From Erodium maritimum (taxonomy: Eukaryota > Streptophyta > Magnoliopsida > Geraniales > Geraniaceae): a stretch of 64,000 bases of DNA. Within the stretch, counting starts at the first letter, position 1; each line of letters begins with the position of its first letter. Position numbers and translations under genes: made by a program. The stretch is taken from positions 28,130,956 through 28,194,955 of the forward strand of contig OY997594.1 in NCBI GenBank assembly GCA_963921825.1, written 5' to 3'. Shown here piece by piece: positions 36,343-46,984 of the stretch. Below the pieces are notes generated by a model. The model saw only the letters and a program-made list of their open reading frames with translations. It was not told the DNA's origin and did no database searches.

Positions 36343-36724
36343 TTAGAAGATGATGGAGAATAGAATAGGGTTATAATTTTTAGGCTAGACCTAACTTAAT
36401 TAATGAGAAAGATAAATTTGTGTTAGGCCCGTTAGCAACAAGCCCACACCATCTTATGTACCGCGCGGCCCATTTTAGATAAGATAATTTATCTCGTCGT
36501 CCATATTAGGTTTTTAAACCCATCCCTTTAATTAGTTTCACCTAATTCTATATATATAGCCACTACACCCTTCCCCCTTTCTTAGTTTACACTCACTCTC
36601 AACTCTCAAACCATCATAAGATTGTTCACAATCTCAACTCATATTAATTTTAGTCAATATTATATCTGGCCCTTCTAATTATAATTTCTTCTCCTATTAT
36701 ATTTTTATTTTATTTCATGGATCT

Positions 36725-37774
36725 TTTTTTTTTTGATAAGCGATGAAATTATTATTACAGGAATCCAAGGTGGAAACCTGAAAAAAGAACCAAAACCTCG
36801 GAAGGTTACACCAAATAAAACCCTGAAAGGTCACACCTAATAAACCTCGAAAGGTTACCCATAACCCTGAAAACATAAAACACGAAAAAGCCAGCGAAAA
36901 AATAACTGAATCACCCTCGAACCTACAACCTATTCCTTCGCCGAAACAGAAATGAACTAGGAGCTGCCAACCAATGAAAGTAGTAGCCAAAGAAAATCAC
37001 CAGCCAAAGAGAAGAGGCCTGGTCTTCTCAAACACTTCAAAGCTGGATTGCACTGAGCTTCTGAAAAACCTTTTCTCTGTAACCAAAATTACCAACAGGT
37101 AACCCAACACAACAGAACTGCGCAAAAACAACTTCGTCTCTTGGACGACAATCACCCCATCACAATCCAGGAGATGATTACACCTTAGACAAAAACTAGA
37201 AAGGTAAAGAAGTAGGTAAAGAACTTCCCTCTTCTCCCTCCTCATCAGTGCAAAATTCCTCGGAGTCCTCCTGAAACTCAGGATCAACCGAATCACCCAG
37301 CTCAAAGTCTAAAGCTTCTATTTGTTCTGCAGTTTCAGGATTACCAGCAATGATTTTCTGGCTCGCTTTCATAAGTTTCCATCGTTTGTCACGATCCGCA
37401 TGCTCCTTGGCCAAAGAACATCTCCTGGCAACGTAAGATCGATATACATAATTAGGGTTACCTGATTTAAGCAAACTTCGACTGACTGAGCAATCGGCCT
37501 GAAGGGCCTAAGTCCCCCGCAACAGACTCGAAGGGCTCGGGCTACTCTGACTCTGAGATTCTACGACTTTGCTGCCCGAGGAAGGTGATGCGCACAGTAT
37601 TCCTTTATGCTTCAATACGACGGCCGGAGGTGGGAATTGAACTCTATCATTCAGACCAAGAGATTCCATGGAATTTAGCTGTTGATCTTTCAACTCCAAA
37701 GCAGATCCGATAACAGGGACCTCTAAGGTTCGACAGGCTTCAATAAGGTACCGTTTACCATCCAACAACAAGAA
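36725..37774 (-). mobile_element. 1.05-kb LINE-like retroposon with poly(A) tail and 13-bp target duplication
   Basis: ATTTCATGGATCT occurs at 36712-36724 and 37775-37787. The minus-strand 3' end is AATAATAATTTCATCGCTT, ATC and poly(A) (T run from 36725). Two frames at 37508-37771 and 37196-37474 could be pieces of one decayed ORF1; I recognise no domain. Confidence 0.85.
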
Positions 37775-37822
37775 ATTTCATGGATCTATAGCCAAACTTT
37801 AGATCCAAATTCAGAATATGTT

Positions 37823-39882
37823 TTTTTGGGGGTTAACTTCAAAAAGCCGCATAAAACTATACACGTTTATCACCTACATACCTACTTATATTTTTATTTC
37901 AGATGGCACCCCAAACTATACATTTTTTTATCACCGTTTGGTTTTCTGTCAGTTTTTCTGTTAGTTTTTTCAGAAATGACGAAAATACCCCTACCCCTAA
38001 AAACCCCAACCATGACTTTCACATAATTACGAAAATGCCATTACACATAAAATAAGAAAAATAAGAAATAAAAATTAATTTTTATTTATTATCAGAAAAT
38101 AAGAAAAAATAAATTTTTATTTATTTATTTTCAGAAAATAAGAAAAATAATTTTTTATTATTTATTTTCAGAAATAAGAAAAAATATTTATTTTTTTATT
38201 AATGTTCAAAAAATAAGGAAATAAGAAAAAATTATTTTTCACCTAAAAAAAATATTTTTTGTCTATTTTTCACAAATTATTTTTTATTTATTTTCAGAAA
38301 ATAAGAAAATGAAAAAAAATATTTTTTTATTTATTTTCAGAAATAAGAAATAATAATTTTTTATTTTATGAAAATAAATAAAAAATAATTTTTTCTTGAA
38401 ATAATTTCTGGAAAACAAACAAAAAGTATTTTTTTTAGGTGAAAATTTATTTTTTTCTTATCTTCTGAAAATAAATAAAAAATAATTAATTTTTTTCTTA
38501 TTTCCTTATTTTCTAAAAATAAATAAATGATTATTATTTTTTATTATTTCTGAAAATATATAAAAAATAAATATTTTTTCTTATTTTCTGAAATGAAATA
38601 AAAAATGATTATTTTTTGTTATTTTCTGAAAATGAATAAAAAATAATTATTTTTCTTATTTTCTGAAAATAAATAAAATTAATTTTGATTTTCTATTTTT
38701 CTTATTTTATGTGTAATGGCATTTTCGTAATTATGTGAAAGTCATGGTTGATATTAGGGTTTATAAGGGTAGGGGTATTTTCGTCATTTCTAAAAAAATT
38801 AACAGAAAACCAAACGGTGATAAAAAAATGTATAGTTTGGGGTGCCATCTGAAATAAAAATAAAAGTGGGTATGTAGGTGATAAACGCGTATAGTTTTAT
38901 GCGGCTTTTTGAAGTTATCCTTTTTTTTAACGGGTAATTGGAGACTTTCATTAATACTAAATGGTAATTAAGTACGGTGAGGCGTGACCGCCTCGGGTTC
39001 CAGATTTATGTCCGGACCGACCGTAGCAAGCCCGGCGCTCATGGACCCATAATAATAGCCCACTTTGTTTCGTGGGCACAAAACTAAGCCAACTCCTTAC
39101 TACCGTTCCAATTATTCGACCTAAAACAGCTAACGTCTCAAAACAACGAGGCTTGAAATTAAAAATCCTAAGCAACAGAATGTCTAAACAGCAAATTATT
39201 CGACCTACAACAGGATAAAAAATTAACACACGATCGAAAGAGCAAGCTACCAAATCTGCGATGCCAGTTCTTCTAGGCCCCGTGCCGTTGGAGCGATCTG
39301 GTATCGGCAAATCTTTGTCTTGATTCGCCCGGATCTTTCGAAGTAGTCCGGGAGGCGAGAGCAACGAATTGAACCGCCACGGTTTGTCCGAGATCGAGGG
39401 TCCCGACTTCGGGTGCCGTGGAGTCAGACTCCGATCTATCGTCCTTCCTCTCGGATCCCAGATCCATCTAGGGAGCAGGCCCATGCCGGCGAGGGGTGAC
39501 CCCGGGGCGGTAGGCCGCTGCAGATAGAAGGCGGCGCGTGGAGCCCGTCTTCCAGAGAACGGTAGGGGGCCCACAGTGGCTACTGGCTCGAAGGCGGGGC
39601 CGCTCCGGCGATGCAGGAACGGTAGCGCGAGACGAGGGAGAGACCGTGGCACTGATTGAACGATGGCGGCGACCTGTGCGGGTAGACCGGCTGCAAAAAA
39701 AGACAAAAACAAAAAAGTAACACCCATAAATGGGTAGAATGGACCCTGGTAGTTAGGGTAGAATGGACCCTGGTGGTTAGGATAGACGAGTGCTTTGAGT
39801 TAAGATCTTAAAGAGATTCCATGGTGAAGAAGGAGGGGGAGGGGGTGGGAGGAGAGGAGGCTGCGCAGAGAGCGCAGTCCCT
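37823..39882 (-). mobile_element. LINE-like retroposon (about 0.96 kb plus a nested MITE) with 16-bp target duplication
   Basis: AAATTCAGAATATGTT flanks it at 37807-37822 and 39883-39898. The GC-rich body (about 38921-39882) reads on the minus strand with a chance 256-codon frame, and ends ATTAATGAAAGTCTCC, ATTACCCGTT plus poly(A). A hairpin MITE has entered that poly(A) tract, so the tail is split between 38921-38928 and 37823-37827. It lies only 35 bases from the previous retroposon. Confidence 0.82.
37830..38920. mobile_element. Giant hairpin MITE (about 1.09 kb) inside a poly(A) tract
   Basis: The left arm (GGTTAACTTCAAAAAGCCGC, CATAAAACTATACACG ...) is repeated inverted from 38920 (GGATAACTTCAAAAAGCCGC, CATAAAACTATACGCG ...). 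High similarity continues over at least 230 bp per side. The centre, about 38040-38700, is A/T with self-complementary TTATTTTCAGAAAATAAG words, so nearly the whole element can fold back. The target duplication is masked by T runs on both sides. The GGGTTAAYT-style ends suggest kinship with the Mutator-like MITEs at 27349 and 32154. Confidence 0.8.
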
Positions 39883-40241
39883 AAATTCAGAATATGTTAG
39901 TACTTTGTTGGATTCTATTTTTGTTTGTATTTATAGTTTTTACGATTTTTTTTGTTAGCTATGGTTTTGCGATATAAAACTAGGTCTACTTTTTTTCGTT
40001 TTACCTTTTTCATATCTATTATGACCTTTTTTATATTTGATTTCGTTTTTTCCATTCGAATAATTGTTACTGATCAGTGATGCAACCTAAAGCTGAGATC
40101 CATGCGTTGGTTAAGTAAGTTAGATCTGAGTTTGCTTTGTCTTTGTTTGGTTTTTTCTGATTCTAATATCTTTATACATATATTTGTAGTTTGTGTTATA
40201 ATTTGATGTTTTTAACTCATACCTATGTGTTTTGCATTGTT

Positions 40242-42830
40242 TTTTGAGCGAAAGGTACGACATTTCATTAATCAAATTGTATAATAACAATAAAGTACAT
40301 CAGAGACTCTCTGACCACGAAGATTAAGGGAAGAACACTTAAGAATGTTCGCTATTCTTTTCACAGTAGAACAGTCCTCGACGGTTTTGAATTGGTGCCC
40401 CATGGGCAAGAACAGAATATGGGTGAGGGGAACGGGGTGCCGGAGATTAGAGACCTCGACGATAATGTTGATGGTGGGAGGAAAAGCATCGTCTAGGGAC
40501 CCTGTTAGTCTTAGTGTTAGTCTTAGTGCCCGTAGTTCAATCCTAAATGTCCAAATGTACATATCATCGTTAGCAATAAAATTAAAGCGGCTTTATATTA
40601 CTTATGTGTTGGAGTAATATATCGACGTGTGCTCTGATCTATGCCCACCATGCGAATAGAACCATAGATCGAGATAGATCACACTCGATGGGTCCCTAGT
40701 CAACAAAGCTTCACTAGAAGCGACTAGTATGAAAAATGGCTCTTTATGGCTTACGTTCTATTAGTCATTGGAATGGGATTCCGGAGTCTGATCATAGATA
40801 TCATGTGGGACATGATATTGGACGACCCTCCCTGAATATGTGCCATAGATTAAGTCATGAACATATTCAGTGTTGTAGCTTGTCATGTATCCTTAGACCA
40901 AGGAGTCTTTGTGATCGCTATGTAGTCAACAACTGAGTTTGACCTGAGCCTAACGTTGTCCGTAACAGGGCTTCCATAACGGCCAGGATTGGCTTGGGGA
41001 CGGGCTACATGAGTGACACGAAAGACGGCTAAGGGATTTATCCCTCATACTAAGGTATGGGAAAGATATCGGTTCTCGGCCGCTTGATCGAGAGTGACTG
41101 AAAGAATAGCATGGCCATGCACATGATACTGGGTATCATATCTTTAGTCATCTCACATATCAAGGAACATTGATTGAGAATAATAAGGATGACGGCTCTA
41201 TGCCTTATCTCAATCAGGATATCGGAGATAAAAGGATAATGACAGGGACGACGGAAAGGTTAGAATCGATAGGGTCGATTCGTTATGTAGTGTCAGGCAA
41301 TACTAAAGTCTCGTTAGTTGCCACTTAAATAGGATCAAGTAAAATGGGATTTTACGTTGATCTATTGACATGCATAAACCTAAGGGTCACACTGGAGGAT
41401 GAAACTCATTGACACATTTATGGAGAATGGCCAAAAGGGAGTTGTCTCGGGACATGACCAAAACTGGGTTTTGGGTCATGTGCCCGTACGTGAATAGGAC
41501 TTTACGGATCGAGACAAGGCTTGGAGTCTTGGGATTGATCGCGTCGGATAATGTTGGACATTTCCGGTATGGAAGGCTTGGAGGCGATGAGCGAATCACG
41601 GGACCTCGTTAGAAATGGCCACAAGCCATGTTCCAAGAGGCCCATGAAAGGCCCATGCAACCAAGGCCTATAGAACTAATTAATCAAGTCTTGATTAATT
41701 AGTACTAAGTAAGCAAGACAAGGATTAAGGTGTTGGTGATTCACCACCTAACCCAATCTTGTCTTGCCATACTTTGTCCTATTTACACCTTACTTGACAC
41801 CATACTTGTCCCATGCCTTTAGTTGGAAAAGTATGGGTTTTGTTATGTTTAATTCATCTTTTTTCAACATAACAAACACAAGACAAGAATAGGAAACACA
41901 TTTTCTCTCCCTCTTCCATGGCCATTTCGGGTTTGGCTAGTTTCCACCTCCATGTTTGTGTTCTTGAGTCCTCAAAGAGAAGAACTACGTGGCTTTGATT
42001 CCCATGTGGATACGTAGGCGTCTTGGAGACTCAAGCCAATCATTCGTTAACCGGTGTTCTTGTTTTGGTAAGAACTAGTGCTGAATTTTTCTCTTGTGAA
42101 TCCATTCTTTGTTAGTTGTTTCATGGTTTTAATCGTCTCTTGGTTTTCATTGATTTTCCGCTGCGAGTTGGTTCATCTCCAACCCTACCTCGAGACCCAA
42201 CAGACCCCTCTCAGGGCCAGTCCCAGATGCTCCCATCCCTATGAGAAGGACGCGTCGGCTGCGGCTGCAGATCCAGCGGCGACGACTTAAGGGGCGACTC
42301 TAGAGATGGCGGCGGCATCCGAGACGGCGGCGACATCAGAAGAGGCGACGACGGCGGCTTCAAAGGTGGCAGCAGCTGTAGAGACGGAAACCCCCAGGGC
42401 GGCGGAATCAGGCGTGCGTCAGGGGTGGCGACAACGACTGTAGAGGCGTCGACGGCTTCAGGCGGCTTGAAGGGTGGATGACGTCGAGGTGAGCCAAACA
42501 AAAAGCATCGGGATTGTAGAGGGGGACCGAACAGGATCAGTAGGCGCGTCGGTGGTGGTGGGGGAGAGTCCACGGCGCGGTGGCTAGCGGCGACCCAAGA
42601 GGAACCCTAGCAGAGAAAAACTCGTGCAAGCCCGAGAGGAACCCTAACAGAGAAAACTCACGCAGGATTCAAAGGGGATGTGCCGAGGAGATGGTGGATA
42701 AAGAAGAGAAGAAAAACCATGACATAGGCTATAGCAATTGTTATAGCCATAACCATGGTGGTGTGTACGACGGCAGAGGCTCAAAACCCTATCAGAGTTT
42801 AAAATAGTTATGTATATGAATAGTTATATT
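40242..42830 (-). mobile_element. LINE-like retroposon (about 0.88 kb net) split by a solo LTR, 16-bp target duplication
   Basis: TGTGTTTTGCATTGTT occurs at 40226-40241 and 42831-42846. The minus-strand 5' part is GC-rich (42203-42830, with a CTCTGCTAGGGTT motif near 42600) and the 3' part, 40242-40497, ends ATTAATGAAATGTCGTACC, TTTCGCTC and poly(A). The junction sequence CTAGGGACCCCTCTCAGG, once the LTR and one GACCC are taken out, matches CATCGTATAGGGACCCCTC at about 49841 in the LINE at 49591-51995. Confidence 0.85.
40503..42202 (+). mobile_element. Solo LTR of an LTR retrotransposon (1.7 kb)
   Basis: It starts TGTTAGTC, ends CCCAACA and is flanked by the 5-bp duplication GACCC at 40498-40502 and 42203-42207. 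No internal domain remains, which fits recombination between two LTRs. Family is not certain. It is younger than the retroposon that it interrupts. The strand is arbitrary, since both ends are TG...CA. Confidence 0.8.
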
Positions 42831-42846
42831 TGTGTTTTGCATTGTT

Positions 42847-44159
42847 AAATCCCGAAGTGTAATATAAAAATGGAATATTGAGGCACGTAAATAGTAGAGA
42901 ATTACTAAAATTTAATAAGTTAAGATCAAATATTGACTAATAAGAGAAGTGAAGACAAAAAAATGACTTGGACATAGACTAAGTATTTTCCGGAAGCTCA
43001 ATTAAATGCCCAATGGGTCGATTATTACTGGTAAAAAATCGGCACCAGCCGATCGGCTATTTGGTCTCCCTCCGGTCTCCAACATCGGTTAACGATTTTA
43101 GGAAACCGAGGCTATTAGTTTGGTTACAGGGTATTTCTTATGGTGCTGGCTACCGACTGATGCCCATCCTTACTGATAATAGTAGATCCCGATATTTACA
43201 TTTTGGGAGCCAAAATTAGCCGAGGTAGAAATTGTATCTCTAACTTTTATCAAATCATTGTTTTCTTCGGAAAGGGATAAACTTCCTTAATAGTTTAAGT
43301 CGGTAACAGAAGTATGGGAACATATATTTTAAGACCAAGATTATAGTTTGGGATCCCCACTAAAAACAGGTGTATCAGTGTTCTAAACCATCGAACCAAA
43401 ACACATTTGACATCATAGGTAAAAATTTAACGTAACTGCATAGGTAACAATGTAATGTAACTGTCAGGCACACATAAACAAGCATAAAGAGCTAGAGATT
43501 ATATTGGGTAGTTGTCTTGAGCTGTTAGGACAATCTGGGTCGTCCCTCCCTATCGAAGAGAATCGGAAAGACCCGGGCGTACTGATGTGAAGTGGGCTTT
43601 CAGTCGCCACCTGACACCCCATTCATTAGATCATATCTCTTGGTGAGGCTGCTTTGTAGACAGCAGTCTCGTTGCTGAAACTAGGTCTTATACCTCTTTA
43701 TGGGATGGTGGACATGGGCCGAGCTCCATAAAGTCAAAGTCTCGTTACTTCATCTGGCCTTTGACCGTATATGCATGCTTGAACTTCTCTTTGACCAAAT
43801 ATTTCAAGTTCCTCATTATTCTGAGCCCAAGGATGTAAGGGGTGGGTGGATTTCTATGCTCTTCATCATAGGATTTAGACGCAGAACCTCTCTAGGAACG
43901 TACATCATGATGGTGAAGACTTTCGGTTCTGATGGAAGGGGTGTACGGTTTGGTGGAAGAGGTGTCACACGAATCTTCTGGCTTATGTTAGGTAGGACAT
44001 GGATCTGTGTGATACTTAGGGCTTCTTCAACCTGTGTCAACCCCGACCCATCTACGAGGAGGCTTAAAGTCTCAACCCTTGGACCCCCATTAGAGATTGG
44101 GGAATTAGACCAATACTTCCCCCGACCTCAACGACGATGAGCCAGGTCAATATCAGATG
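42847..44159. other. Intergenic DNA without recognised genes
   Basis: A 146-codon plus-strand frame at 43700-44140 has no domain, and lies opposite what seems to be leader or decayed ORF1 DNA of a Harbinger-type element. A CCCAATGGGTCG motif at 43010 recalls a Harbinger end but has no partner. Confidence 0.4.
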
Positions 44160-45820
44160 CATCTCTTTATCGTCGGACCAAAAGGGACTGGTTGCCTAAG
44201 AAGACGATGTCATTACAAACACGAGAGAAAGTACAAAATTTGAGAGAGATTTTGAGATGTGTGAATTTTTTAGGGAGGGTTGGGTGGTATTTATAGGGAG
44301 GGATGGAGGAATTTCGTCGTAGATGCGACGACGCAACGCATGCTATTCCCCGAATAGTGTACGTGCACAAAAATCGAAGTACCATGAATTCGATAAGAAA
44401 ATTGAAAAATAGAAAAAACGTCAACTAATTTTATTGTTCATATTAAAAACCTGGTTACAACTTGTAGGCTACATCAGATAGACGTCAACCGGTTGGCAAG
44501 GCTTTCCATTACCCGTCCACGAGAGGCTCGTTCCTTCGGGGTCATCTACGAGGTGTCTTGGCTCTGCTTTGCCATCAACATTTGCATGATTTTTCCCTGC
44601 ATCCTTTTTTTGCTCGCAATGATCTGGGCTTGGTTTGCAGTCATTGTAACATGACGGTCTCCAAACCCTGAAAGGAACTGCACTGTGTCGGGTGCAACGA
44701 CCGGGTCCACCTCCACTTGTTTCCTTTTGCCTCTAACTTTAGCCTTGTCTTTTTTCTAGCTCGGTTGGACGCTCCTCCCGTGGAAGTGATGTCAACTCGT
44801 GATCGTGCCCGTCGCCCGATGTATAGTTGCAGTTGTCGTCCAATCTTGTACGCTTGCTAACTTCACGTGCAGCGTCTAGGTCAATGTCAACGTCACAATG
44901 CGGCGTCTTCAGGTTCTTTCACTTTGTTTGCACCCTCACGATCCTCTAAACATGCTTCCAAGAAAACTCTTGGTTCTCCTCTTCCTTGTACGCACGTTCA
45001 ACTTTTATCATGATGTTAGCGTCGTTTCTCCCACTAACGATTGCGTCATCAAACTCTGGATATTTTTAACGGAATTTGGTCACTTTTCAGTTGATCGGAT
45101 TCCAGTGGTCCTTGCAATTTTTCCAGGATCGATATGACTTGTGTTCTTTTCTCGTCGACTCGAACTCATCTCCGACCTTTTTCCAGTACATGTTGTTCTT
45201 CTGGTTCTTCCCTGTGATGCTATCTAGAGAATGGTTGAGCCACGAACTAGACAACTGTTCCTCCTCCGCGACACTCCATTTTACCCGCGGCCCTGAAGTC
45301 GGTGGAGGTACAACGTTCTTCCCCTTCCTTTTCGGTTGACTGGCCGGAGTAGATTGGGAAGGTTGCTCGTTTGGGCTTTGCGATGGTGGCCATTGCGAAT
45401 GTTGGAGCAGATTGAATTGTGAGGGCATGGATTGGGTCGGGTGGAGTGGGATTCGATGTGGCATGTAAGCTCTTCTTCCGTGTGCACCGAGTCCTCAAAG
45501 TTGAAGCCTTCCAAGATGAACTCGATGTTGGAGGGGTCGACCATTGGAGAAACAATGTAGAAAAAATTAGAGCAAAATGAGAGAAAAATAGAAGAGGATG
45601 TGTGTAGAAAAGATGTGTGCATTTAGGGTAGGGGTGGTTGCGTATTTATAAGAAAAATTAGTTTTTTTTTAATTTAGTCGTCACCACGTGTCGGTGTGGG
45701 ACAGACTCGCCGACTAGTCGTTAGGCCAATGACGACACGTCGCATTGCTGCAGGATCCTGAGGCGACAGTCTACGACAGTTGTCCAAACCACGGCGCAAC
45801 GACGACCGCCAGAGGTGTTC
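44160..45820 (-). mobile_element. Harbinger-type element(s), right end at 45820
   Basis: The right end, read inward, is GAACACCTCTGGCGGTCG and is followed by TAA (45821-45823), the 3-bp Harbinger target. A TATAAATA promoter on the minus strand near 45645 precedes the MYB-like ORF1. A second similar promoter (TATAAATACC near 44292) and leader, followed by a start ATG and an early stop, suggest a second, truncated copy at 44160-44430. The left end and a transposase were not found. Confidence 0.6.
44555..45542 (-). pseudogene. MYB/SANT-like ORF1 of a Harbinger element (broken)
   Basis: The frame starts MVDPSNIEFILEGFNFEDSV at 45542, shifts near 45460 and continues through 45087. It carries the hallmark RVKWSVAEEEQLSSSWLNHS, LDSITGKNQ and WKKVGDEFES of the plant Harbinger MYB-like accessory protein (often mis-annotated as glutathione S-transferase T3-like). 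It shifts again after KDHWNPIN. The C-terminal piece lies at about 44750-44555 (VVAPDTVQFLSGFGDRH to LMAKQSQDTS). At least two frameshifts make it non-functional as found. Confidence 0.7.
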
Positions 45821-46120
45821 TAAATCATTCATGTAATATGTAGGATATATATGAAATTATTAATTTATATTATATATGAGACTTGCATATATTATCAAAA
45901 GTGTATTACCTTATCATTTTAATGAATTATTAACTTAACACTCTATTCCCAAATCGAGACCAGACAAAAATATTATCTTAAAGAGTTTATTAAATAATCG
46001 GATTTCTACTGTATTTTGTTAATTTTGAATTTTAGAACGAAGTAGCCAAAATGAGCAACAAATTAAATTTGTACTCATGTTCCGAAATAAACCTCACGCA
46101 TCATACTCATCAGCTCCAGT

Positions 46121-46695
46121 TAGGGGTGGGCATTGGGTGGTTAACCACCCAATAGAACCCTTTACGAACCCAACCCGATATTACCGGTTTGACATATCTT
46201 GAAACCAGCCCCAACCCAAAAACCAATTTTTCACCGTGAAACCAACCAGTTCACTGACCGGTTGGTTAGTGGTTTTAACCAACCAACCACTTTACTACAT
46301 GTAAATACAAATTTAGATACCAATAACCATACACATATTTCTATTTCAAGCAAAAACATATTACTACATTTTCCAAAACAGAAGAAAAATTACATATAAG
46401 TCATCGTTTTTTTATGTTGGCAATTCTTGTGACAGAGAAGAGTGCTCATGGATCATTCATCTATATCATATTAGTGCCTATTTTGAAGCCACATATATAT
46501 GATGAATAATACCGGTTTGGTTGGTTAACCGATGATTTGACGTTTCAAGAACCGACAACCAACCATTAACTTTTCGGTTCGATCGTTAAGAACCCGCAAT
46601 CAACCGTTAACTTTCTGGTTTTGGGTTTTCCGGTGCGGTTTCCGGTTGGTGGTGGTTGGTTTTAGCGGTTTCGTTTTTTTTTTTGCCCACCCCTA
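46121..46695. mobile_element. hAT-type MITE with 8-bp target duplication
   Basis: The ends TAGGGGTGGGCA and TGCCCACCCCTA are perfect inverted repeats. GCTCCAGT flanks it at 46113-46120 and 46696-46703. Inner repeats are built on GGTTGGTT and AACCGG words. It has no coding capacity. It lies about 290 bases beyond the ARL8 stop. Confidence 0.9.
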
Positions 46696-46984
46696 GCTCC
46701 AGTAACAAGAATTTAAAAGATGAAAACTGAAAACTGAGGCTAAAATTTGAAACTTTTTACTCTTACTAATAATTAAATGAAAGGACAAAAAAAATCAATT
46801 AGAAATATGAGTTAAATATACAGAACAAATATGACCTCAGAAAAAAACAATACAACAACTAAGAAATGAGCAAAGCAAATTAGACAATTGAATCATCTCT
46901 CCACCACCACCACCAACCTCAATATATCTCCTCCATAAATTACAACACACAAATCACAAACACAGGGGAAAGAGAGAATCCTTT

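Noticed and set aside
38040-38700. A/T-rich repeated tract, first taken for a satellite
   Set aside because: Its words are self-complementary and it is enclosed by the arms of the hairpin MITE, so it is the core of that element.
38957-39727. 256-codon minus-strand open frame
   Set aside because: It lies in a poly(A)-tailed retroposon, is Arg/Pro/Leu rich by GC content, and has no domain or related frame in the sister elements.
40607-42202. LTR starting at TGTTGGAGTAATA
   Set aside because: That start has no matching target duplication. Starting at 40503 gives GACCC on both sides and agrees with the uninterrupted sequence near 49841.
43004-43030. CCCAATGGGTCG as the left end of the 45820 Harbinger
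   Set aside because: The likeness to the GAACATGTACAATGGGTC end is partial, the flanking 3-bp target does not agree, and the right end at 45820 has a different inner sequence.
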